From NCBI GenBank assembly GCA_949752735.1, contig OX457040.1, forward strand, positions 466,053 through 530,052: a stretch of 64,000 nucleotides of DNA, written 5' to 3'. Source of the DNA: Lumbricus terrestris. Lineage: Eukaryota; Annelida; Clitellata; Crassiclitellata; Lumbricidae. The notes beneath the pieces were generated by a model. It did not search any database. It was not told the DNA's origin and saw only the letters and a list, made by a program, of their open reading frames with translations. A program made the translations under genes and the position numbers. This document shows positions 27,130-39,199 of this stretch, piece by piece (position 1 is the first letter of the stretch; each line of letters starts with the position of its first letter).

Positions 27130-30100
27130 GTAAGAATCAATTCTATTAATTTACATTTCTTTCTATCACTCTACGATTCTAGTATATCATTCTATCGTTC
27201 TATCATTCTATCATTATATCATTCTATCATTTTATCATTCCATCATTCTATCGTTCCATCATTCTATCATTCTATCGTTCTATTTTTCATTTCATTCTGT
27301 TCTTTCGTTTCTATAGTTCTAATCTATGAGTTTATAGAGGGATTCTAACCTATCCCCCATTGCTTCTTGATTTTGACTGGATTCTAGGTCCAGGGGTCGA
27401 AGAGATTTGTGTAAGTATGACTGATTTTTCTGAAATGAAGAAGGTGTGAATGCCTTTGGTGGGAGATTCCTCGCTTTCCAATTTCTACAGACTGCATCAA
27501 CAGTCAACATCAACAGTCTGTGGCTTTCTCTAAAGGAGAATAATGATGGTCTCGAAAGAAAAAGTCATTCTCAATGTCGTCTACTTGCTTTTGCACGGAT
27601 GAATCCGTGAAAAGCGTCAGTCCTTAGTTGACACCGTTTCCATGAAACACTGCAACTACTAACGATGCTCATAAGTCATAACCTGCGTTTTTCGTTGTTG
27701 TTGTTGAAAGCGACGAGGTCTGCTTAGTTTCGACTTTGACATCTTTTAGACGGTTTTGCTCTTCTCGAAATCGAGTGCATCTCAGAATTGCAGAATAAAT
27801 AAATTGTCCACAGAAGCATCTCCTCGGTTAACCACCCGTATAACGGTCGACCAGTAATGCACGTAATCACAGGTCACAAATAACGATTACTGACTATTAT
27901 TACAATAGACGACAGTTGTAATTTGATGATGCCATCCTTGCAAAGTTCAGAAGTGACGTTGGGCAATCATAAAGAGCATGCATGGGTTAGACTGGAAAAG
28001 ATGTCAGTTTAGAGCGAAATGCATTCTCGCTTAGAAGAGAGTTACGAACATGAGGATGTACATGTATACGCCTAGAGGCATTCAGATGAATGAGGGACCG
28101 GCAATAATATTGCCAATGAACGACGGTCAAAGACAAGACACGCCTTAGCCCAAATGGCGCCTTAGGCAAGACATCCACTTTGGCGTCCCAGACAGAGCAT
28201 ACATTTGGCGTCCCAGACAAAGCATACATTTGGCGCCCCAGGCATAGTATAAGCCTACATCTGGCGCCCTTAGATTCCCACTCAATTGTTCAGCCAACGT
28301 CTGAATCTAAAAATGAATTAGCCAAAGTCGGTATAGGCCCACGCTCAACTGAGGAATTTATTACAGTTATTTTATTAGCACACTGAAGGCTGGATATTAT
28401 TCATTTCGCGGAGAATGGTTATAAGTTTTAAAAATATTAAAATACACCTTTGTAGAAATGACGCCCCTTTGATGGAAATGGCGCCCTCTAAAACTTGGCG
28501 CCCCATGCAACTGCCTGCTTTGTCCATGCCTAAGGGCGACCCTGAAGACACGTGTACCAGAAGATACGTATACTTTTCCGCCGATCTATACTGATCTAAG
28601 GGAGGAGCGATGTTTAACGGAGTTACAAGTTGCGACCATGCATAGTTGCATACGTTAAGTAGGATGGCAGAAAATGATGATCGTAGTTTGTGCTCTGTGC
28701 ATCATGAATGCGGTTTGCTGCATCGGATAATTATACGCTCACGAGTCACGAATAGGAATGCAATGTATACAGGCCCGGATTAAGCCTTCGGGGGGCCCGC
28801 CACCATATTCTGAGGGGGGCCCTAATCGACCCTTACCTTCCGAGACCATATATTCCTCCTACAGTCCCGCATATTGATGCATGCATATATATTATATACA
28901 TGTAAGCTTAATCGACTATATAAATCAAACTCAATTATATGTACTTGATTGAAATACCTGAATATTTTTTGTAAATGACACTTTATAAGCGTCAATACAG
29001 TAGGTATTGTTCAGTTTAGCGGCTTAAATCCTATCATGCCGACTTTGGTAACGCGGAGACCTATAGGGAGACCAGGGCACGGTCCCCAATGTTTGTGGGG
29101 ACGGAGATGCTATACCGTACATCCCCATGCAATATTTCAGAAATATTTTATAAATAGCCTATCATAAATTTCTACAATTTTATCCACTGAGCAATTTCGT
29201 TATGATGGCAGCTTAAAATGCTACCATCACAGTTTGCAAATTAAAAAATTCAAACAAATGTAGGTGACATTCATAGAAGTCTTCACTCTTAAACCACGTC
29301 AATGGAGTTGATATCAAAAGCAATTTTTAAAGATAATTGCTTAAACAGTTACGGTTAAAGTGTGCAAATAAATATAATTTTAGGCAATTAGGAGGAAACA
29401 CTCTGAGGTCTTAAATTCTTAATCCATGACCATAAGCATTGAAAATGAACAATTTTATTAAGATTAGACCTACAGCTTAAATTGCAACAATCATATATAG
29501 TGTGGACCTAAAAAATGTGGACAATGGGGAGGACATTGATTTTATCGAAGTCTTAATCATGTCTTCCAGCAAATTTAGTTGAGGTGACAGCCCAAAATGT
29601 TACCATTAAAGTGTAGAAATTTTAAACAAATAAATTGGAGGAGATGCTTTTCAAGCCTTAAATCACGACTATGAGCCCTGAAATGGTGAGAAATGTCTTT
29701 AAAATGACAGCCTAAAGATCAATTGCACTGTTGGCTGTTGCAGTGTGGAAATTTAAAACAATTCAAAAATGGGGAGGTGATGTGCCCTCCCAAGCCCATC
29801 CGCTGCTAGGCGCTTTGCTCCTCGGCGATCGTCCTCCGGTTGCTCACTCACCACCCCTTCCCAAGCCAAAGCCAAGTCTCCCCCTACGCGAGCGCCCATG
29901 CTATAGCATGGTTCACATTATTCTGCAAATGGCGGTGGCAAACTGGTGAAGAGTATCATTGAAAGAAGCAGTATCTAAATAAGAGACCATAGCAGAAATA
30001 TGCGTTGTAACCCTTAAGACACCAGACTCACACACTTCGGGTTCTTTAGATGCAGGCCTATTACCTTCAGCGCATGGCGCCTAGGGCCTAACTGTACCAT

Positions 30101-31574
30101 TAAACATACTGATCCATCCATTTCCTTTGACCCATCTGCAGTTTATGAAAAAAATCCAGTTTTGGAACAGAGGAATTTACTCTATTTTTTCCCTACCAGA
30201 GGGTTCTTTGGCTATTCGCCTTGTTTGAGCACTGGAAAGTTGAAATATTTTGGTTTCTTGACATCGTTTGCTTTCGTGAATACAATTATAATATTATGCC
30301 AGGGATCTTATACCGGTGCTCTAAGAGTTATAGGGGCCCGCAGCGCATTGTTCGCTCATAAAAATCAATCAGCAATTGACATAAATTTACACACTGTCCT
30401 TTAAGTGAAGTTGAATAAATGGGAAAATTCACATTAAAAATTCTTGCTGTTCCCGCACGGGGGGCCCCCTGACGACGGGGGCCCGCCGCCATGGCAGACA
30501 TGGCATACTGGTTAATCCGGCCCTGAATGTATAGGATGAAGAAGCGGTGTGATAAATTATGATCTCTTCAAGAGAGTCGAAGACACAGTCTGCAGACGAA
30601 TAATTTACTCAATCATCTGCAATAGCCAGCAGTTTCGTGATCTTGCTCTGCATAAATCGCTGTCAGCTTTACTGCGGATCATTCTCTTCATAAATAGCCT
30701 CAGCCTAACATAATATTATGTTGACTGACTGATGACTGTATGTATAAGTATGTATGTATGTATATACTGCTATAATTATGGATGAGGAGGAGGAGGAGGA
30801 GGAGGAGGAGGAGGAGGAGGATGGTGCAGATGTGAGTCGGTGCCATAAGATCTTCTTGTACCACTTTAAGGATCTGCTGCATGTGATGAAGAAGTGGAAT
30901 CTTTCGCTTCGAATGAACGCCTCAGGTTCTTCATCGGCGATGAAGAGGATTAAGAGTCTGATATATATATATATAATATATATAAGCTATATATCATGTA
31001 TATATCATATACAGACATATTATATATAGTACATGTATATACATGTAGACAACGCTCCAGAGAAGGGAAGCAGGGAGAAGACTTAATCGCAACATACCTA
31101 TAGCATTTCAGGAACTTATTATGGTATCAGAGAAGTGAGAGAGATAGACACGCATACATAAACACAGACAGCAAGACAAACAGGGGCGGATAGAGAAATT
31201 TTCGAAGGAGGGCAATTTTTTTAACTTGATGGGTGGGGGAAAATTTCGTTGATCTTTGGCAATCTGCTGACCTTTTTTAGTCATCTGGTCAAAATGTTGT
31301 GAAAAATATACGGAACTTCCGAAATACCTGACGACCTTTCTCTTCTTTTCCGGCTGCATTGATCGAAAGCTTGTTGAAACCTGATGCACATTTCTGATGA
31401 GGGCCATGGCCGTATTGACCCCCTGGATCCGCCCCTGTAGACAAAGAGAGCTAATTGCGAGCTGACGATGCTCAGTAAAGCAGAAGCAACGCGTACGCCT
31501 TTAGCAATAATCCACAGCTGGAAGCCTGGAATTATTATTGTACCATGGTCAGCTATTCAGATCTACCTCCCTCG

Positions 31575-31653
<79 letters not shown>

Positions 31654-32461
31654 CTTCTCTCTCTGTCTCTCTCTATCTCTGCCTTTGTCTGGCTGTCTCT
31701 CTCTCACTCTTTTTCTCTCTGCGTCACGAATCGTCGTTGCATTCCTGGCAGATCAACCGATGACTGTGTCGAACATTTACCGAATTCATTCATCTGCCAC
31801 TGATTCCAATGCGTTCAATATTATATCAATGAATCGAAATCGTCCGATGTCTAAGTTGCTTTGTGTGATCCATTCGTTGCGATTAGGTCATCCATCGGCA
31901 TCGCAGTCTTTCTATGCAGAGCATCTAAGATGGAGGTCATGGAGGTCATGGAGGTCATGAAGGTCATGGAGGTCATGAAGGTCATGGAGGTCATGAAGGT
32001 CATGAAGGTCATGGAGGTCATGAAGGTCATGGAGGTCAAGGAGTCATGGAGGTCATGGAGGTCATGGAGGTCATGAAGGTCGTGGAGGTCATGAAGGTCA
32101 TGGAGGTCATGGAGGTCATGAAGGTCATGAAGGTCATGGAGGTCATGAAGGTCATGGAGGTCATGAAGGTCATGGAGGTCATGAAGGTCATGGAGGTCAT
32201 GAAGGTCATGAAGGTCATGGAGGTCATGAAGGTCATGGAGGTCATTGGTTCGATTCCTCTGCACCAAAGAATCGACGGATTTGGATCTGATTCATTGCTT
32301 TCCAACCGAACCAAGAGATTCAATTCAACCAAGATCACCAACATCTCTCTCTCTCTCTGCCTCTGTCTCCGTCTCTCACTCACTGACTCTGTCTCTGTCT
32401 CTGTCTCTGTCTCTCTCTGTCTCTGCCTCTCTGTCTCTCTGTCTCTCTGTCTCTGTCTCTG

Positions 32462-32548
<87 letters not shown>

Positions 32549-34776
32549 CTCTGTTTCTGTCTCCGTTTCTCACTCACTGACTCTGTCCCTCTTTCTCACG
32601 TACACACACGCACCTTTTCTCTCTCTTTCTCTATCTGTTTCTGCCTCTTTGTCGTTGCTTATCTCTCTCACATACACAATTGCAGTCGGGTAAGTTGGTG
32701 ACCCATCTTCAACTTGGTTGACCTTGAACACTTTTGCTGCGTTCCGGAAGTGACCTTGGTCTTGTTGAGCTGAGAATTCGCCTTTCAGTTCAAAGATCGG
32801 TTGCTGGCAATATGCATCATCATCAGCATCAGCAGTAGCAGCATCAGCAACATCAGCATCAGCATCAGCAGCAGCAGCAGCAGCAAGGCCACTCCTAAGC
32901 AGCATGTCGTCTTGTCTGCCAGAGCAACCATTGATGTATGCCGCTGACTCCTGAAGTGTGTACACATCCGTTGGTGCTTGAAACAGTCGACGCTTATTTG
33001 ACGAATGTGCTTTTTAGGTCTCACACACCAACACACACACACACACCAACACACACAACACACACATACAACACACACACACACACACAAACAGACAGAC
33101 ACACACACACAACACACACACGCAACACATAGACAGGCAGACAGACAGATACAACCGCCGTGCGTGTGTGTGTGTGTGTGTGTGTGGGTGTGTGTGTTGC
33201 TAAGGCGTCTTGGTTCCTGGCATCCACCGCGCGTGCACTTGATCTATGCCTCTTCGACCTCTGACCTTAGACAATCGCTAGAATTCGTCTAACCGAACCA
33301 TACATACACAACTGCAGCAGCTGCTGTAGCGGAATCATGGTTCCAGCATGGTTATTAGCAGACGACGACGACGACGACGTATCATGGGCCGACTACACCA
33401 CGTTATGTCTGGATGATGTCAACAGCGCGATACAAATGCTTTTGATGGGAGAGAGGCAGATCCCATGGAATTCCAATCTTTCCATTAAATGAAACGGAGA
33501 TGGAGGAGGACGAGGAGAGGGGAAACTTCTTCGTCAACCGATTCTCACCATCAGTCTTCTTCTTATTCGGGTTCTCTTTCACTTGCGGACTTTTCTTCGA
33601 ATGAATTCGTTGCAATGAGACAAAAGCGATGAGTGCTTCGAGTGTTTCGAGTGTTTCAAGTGTTTCGAGTGTTTCAAGTGTTTCGAGTGTTTCAAGTGTT
33701 TCGAGTGTTTCGAGTGTTTCAAGTGTTTCGAGTGTTTCAAGTGTTTCGAGTGTTTCAAGTGTTTCGAGTGTTTCAAGTGTTTCGAGTGTTTCATGTATTG
33801 AAACGTAGTTCGTGGTTGTACGAACAGACCGGACCCCTGAACACTGATGACCTACCACTGATGACCTACCACTGATGACCTACCATTGATGGCCTACCAC
33901 TGATGACCTACCACTGATGACCTACCACTGATGACCTACCACTGATGACCTACCACTGATGACCTACCACTGATGACCTACCCCTGATGGCCTACCACTT
34001 ATGACCACCGGCCTTATGATACTAGCGGAGAAGGTTGCCGGAGGATCGAGTCTTGAACTCGCTTTGGATGAGAGCAACAAAAACTATGGAATTATATATT
34101 TTATCTGGTTTAATTGTATATATATATTATATATATATTATTTATATATATATATTATATAGTCTATATACACAAGGCAGACATCCATTTCCGAGAACCC
34201 TTAAGATCGCTAATTTCGTCTGTTGCTGTGGAAGATTTACAATCTTTGTTCAGCTTCCCATCTCTCCGCTTTTGCTCATAAAAAGCTTCATGTTTGCACC
34301 CTGACAATCAATGCCAGTCCCAAGCATGGATAAAAGAAGGGGTGGCACTTTAATCATCTTTGTTATGACATAGTGACCATCATGCTACAAGTTGGAATTG
34401 TCTAGCAGCTTTTTGTGTTTTGCAATGTTATTTGATCACTAAATTTGCAAGAAATACTTCTTCAGAATTGGAAGGAACTGACATTATTTTAGAACTTATA
34501 TTAGATTAGGCCACTAGAACTGAAATAATGTCAGAACTTGAATCAGAACTGAAAATTGTTCAGAACTTGAATTAGAACTGAAATAGAACTTTTTTAATAA
34601 TAGGAATAGAATTGGATTGAAGAACTAGAACTGAAGATCCTTAATGGAACTGAATTAGAACTGAAATCGGAATTAATTTTAATTAGAACTGGATGCTGAA
34701 CTAACTTTGAGTGGTTCTTTGTCAATACGGTGCCATCACAGGACTCTAAGCAGTCAGTCAGTCAGTCAGTCAGTCA

Positions 34777-34819
<43 letters not shown>

Positions 34820-34876
34820 AGTCAGTCAGTCAGTCAGTCAGTCAGTCAGTCAGTCAGTCAGTCAGTCTGTCAGTCT

Positions 34877-34907
<31 letters not shown>

Positions 34908-37900
34908 AGTCAGTCAGTCAGTCGGTCTGTCAGTCTTTGACAAGTCCACTCAGAATCCGTGGATGTTCGGAAGATGATAAACGCCAAGAATTTGTCACTT
35001 ACTCTTGCGCACAATAAATAACTACATGTAACCACCACCCTGCAGTAGACATGAGAGGATATACACGCAATCTTCCACTTCCTCTTTCCTCTTCTTCTCT
35101 TCTCTGCCTCCTTCGTTCCACGTCCTATTCCCTCCTCCACCAGGTAAGAGAAAAGTGGGCACGCGGCTGAAACGGTGGCAGTGGAGGTGGAGATGGAGGA
35201 GGAGATGGAAGTGGAGAAGGCATAATATGCTCTTCGTCGGAACTTCAAGAGATGAGACGCATAGATCGCGTTGATAAACTCCAATTCCATCGAAGATAAT
35301 TTTCCCCGTCTCTCCTCCTCCTCCTCCTCCTCCTCTCCTCCTCCTCTCCTCCTCCTCTCCTCCTCTCCACCTCCTCTTCTCTTCCTCTGCTTCTCGTCTC
35401 TCTCTGGCTCCCTCTTCCTCCTCCTCCTCCTCCTCTTCCTCCTCCTTCCCCTTTAGGTCACGCATTTCACAACTATAGGTCTACTCCAAACCATCTGGTT
35501 CCATCCCATCATGAAACGTACTGGACACATATGATACATGGAAATTAGTGTGTACACAAATATATCTATTCATGTATAATTTATGATCTGTATTAATAAT
35601 AAATTATTATTATTATTATAAAACTACAGATGCACGTAAATAAAAATATTTACGAACTTTGGTATTGAGATTCTTCGTCATTGTACAGTGCGACTGACCC
35701 AATTGAAATCGTCGACTATCCCCCATGCTATCTAATTAATTGTACATTTTAAAACAGATTTATATATGGCGCCTTTTTAAGAGGAGAGTCTCGTCATCAT
35801 TATGGATATACTGTAGATCCGTTTTTATCCTCTATGTCTTCATCATCTTCTTCTTCTTCGTTGTTGTTGCAGTGGTTTGCAGTCCAACGTTGGACGATCT
35901 GGAGCAGAATCTTCGTCTCATCCTCGAACAGACAAATCAATCACCAACGGAAAAAGAAGTTAGTCAGGTCTATAGAAAACAATAACAACCACATCTCTGT
36001 GTGTCTGTCTATCTACTTGTCTGTCTGTCTGCCTGTCTGCTTGTCTGTCCGTCTGTCTGTCTGTCTGTCTACTTGTCTGTCTACTTATCTGTCTATCTGT
36101 CTGCATGTCTGTTTGTCTGCTTGTCTGTATGTCTGTCTGTCTGTCTACTTGTCTGTCTGTCTACTTGTCTGTCTGTCTACTTGTCTGTCTGTTTGTCTGG
36201 CTGTCTGTCACGGTAAAGGCGGTAAGAGATGCAATAATTATGCAATGAATTCACTGAGAACCTTTTAGCCGATCGACACAAAGTTCCATCATCCATGCGA
36301 ATTCATTTCATAGTTCGCTTCCATTATTCTTTAGCATTGAATCAACGAATGATAAAAGTGTCTGTTCTTGCTTTGTTTAATTGTCTTTTTTTGTTTAATA
36401 ATTTTTTTAATCATCGTTTTTTTGGTTTGTTTAATCATCGCTTTTTGTTTTGTTTAATTACCTTTTTTTGTAATTTGTTTCTAAGAAGGTTTTGGATGAG
36501 AGGAAGTTGACGACACCTTCGAGAGAATTGGTTGACGATGAGGTCATTGTGCTGAAACCGATTGGTCCTGGAGTCCAAACGTTGGAACCGGAAAAAGATG
36601 GAACACTCAGAAGAAGACCAATCACTCCACTGATTCCCATCTCAGGTTAGAATTATCTCACTCTAATATTGCGATTTTTATCATAATATTTAAAAAAACA
36701 ATTCTATTAGACAACCAAAGTCATTCCCTCCCTCTCTTTCACTTTCACTTTGTCTCCTCCTCCTTCTTTCTTTGTCCCTCTTTCTCTGCCTGTCTCTGTC
36801 TCTATGCCTCTCTGTCTCTATGTCTCTATGTCTCTCTGTCTGTTTGTCAGTCTGCCTCACTAGCTCCTAAATTCTGAATGCCTCTCTGTTTTGACATATT
36901 CTTTTTTAGTATCTTATCTCTTGTCATAGCATAGATTAATTTCAACTGATACTTTGTCAACAGTGAGCAATGGCGTTGCTATTGACGACGCCATATCCAA
37001 CCGGAGACCAGTCTCTCCAAACTGGACATCGACAGAAAATGTCAATCAACAGCATCTCGGTCAGGTCAACGTTCAATATTCGACGGACACAATGAGAAGC
37101 CACATTCAGCCACAGCCACAGCAGACGACCAACATGGCGACTCTGCCTCGTGGCAGCAATGACGTCATCATGACCGATGATCAGGTGCGTTTCTTAGATG
37201 ATGTCCTCTGAAAAACATTTCACTGCTAAAAAATCGATCAAACGATGCAACAGAAACAGCGTTTTGAAGAGATTGGCACAAAACTCGTCACCAGGTTATA
37301 TACATGTGTAAGATTTATATTATAATTTGTATGCTTGCAAGTCAACGATGAAATCGTTAGTTAAGCTGGTGCATACATTAGCAAGAGCAAAAATTATCTG
37401 ACTGATCGATGTTTCATTCAATTGTTTCTTCATTCAATTCAATTCAATTCAATATACAGTCATACAATTGTTTGCTCATTGTTACATTATTTGTTTGTTG
37501 GCCATCCATTGCATTTATAATTATGACAATATAGACATTAAAACTTAGCAGTTGTATTGGATGTATTTTCATTTCAAACAACAGTGGCTTCAACAACAGC
37601 AACTGCTGCAACAACAACAGCAACAGCAACAACAACTATTGCTGCAGCAACAACAACAACAACAGCTGCTGTTGCAACAGCAGCAACAACCGATGCAACA
37701 GTCCTGGCAACAGCCACAACAGCAGCAGTCATGGCAACAGCAGACCTGGCAGCGACAACAGTCCTGGCCTCTGCAGCAACAGCAACCGCATCATCAGCAT
37801 CATCAGCCTGGGATGCTGATGACGATGGCTCCTCCTCAGCAGTCGTATGGAACATTGAACAGGTCACAGGATGGCGTCATCACACCTCTTCGCCACATCC

Positions 37901-38883
37901 AATCCTTTCCTCCTCAGACACAGACAGCCTTCCAGACAACCCAGGTTGTCTCTCGCCAGGAATTCGTTCGACAACAAGAACAACAACAACAACAGCCTGT
38001 CACAGTGTACAACATGGATGCAAGAGTTCAGCAGAACGCTCAGCCGTTGTTCATTGGTGTTCAGAGAGCACAGTCATTTGACGCACAACAGGGAAACAGT
38101 CTTCAAAGGCAACAACAACAACATAACAACCAACAACAACAGAACAACCAACAGGTCTTTGTACAAAGTGCACAGCAGCTGAACGCACAGCAGCTGAACG
38201 CACAGCAGCAGCTGATGGGCAACAACAGCCAGCAACAGATGAATGCACAACATCCGAATCTTCAGCATATGGGACCCTATCAGACTCTACCACAGTTCTC
38301 ACCTGTACAGCAGGGTGTACAACAGCCGATAGGTGTACAGCAGGGTGTACAGCAACAGCCAATTGGTGTACAGCAGCTGATTGGTGTACAACAGCCGATT
38401 TGTGTGCAGCAACCGATTTGTGTGCAGCAGCGAGAGACCGCAAAGTACATGACATACGAAGAAACATTGTCATCATTACCTCAGCAACAACCACAGATGA
38501 TTGTTGGCCAAGCTCAGATTCCTGGAGTGCAACAGACGGGGTTGGTTGGGATGCAGAACCAAGGACAACAACAACAAGCACAGCAACAAATGCAACAGCA
38601 GATGCAACATCAACAACAACATCAACAACAGCAGCAGGCTTACTCGCAGCATGTTCTGCATTCGTCATCGGCCATGGAGCAGCAAGGGTCGAGAGTGAAT
38701 ACGTTGCAGAATGGAAGACAATGCATGGGAGGGTCGCTGACCTTAGACAGAAGAGCAATGTCACCGAGTCTCAGCGGAGGAGGAGGAGGAGGAGGAGGAG
38801 GAGGAGGAGGAGGAGGCGGTGGAATGTCTCCAGGGGGAAGGTCAGTACACGGTCTGCAGCTCTCGTTCCTATCATTAGGATTG

Positions 38884-38970
<87 letters not shown>

Positions 38971-39003
38971 GGCTTCATCATCATCGGCTTCATCATCATC
39001 GGC

Positions 39004-39034
<31 letters not shown>

Positions 39035-39072
39035 CCACCACCACCATCACCACCACCCCCCACCACAACCAC

Positions 39073-39109
<37 letters not shown>

Positions 39110-39115
39110 TTTTTC

Positions 39116-39199
<84 letters not shown>

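Noticed and set aside
31851..32693. Long frames on both strands over the AGGTCA array (HDL and MEVMKV repeats)
   Set aside because: A 9-bp unit is open in several frames by construction. No gene evidence outside the array.
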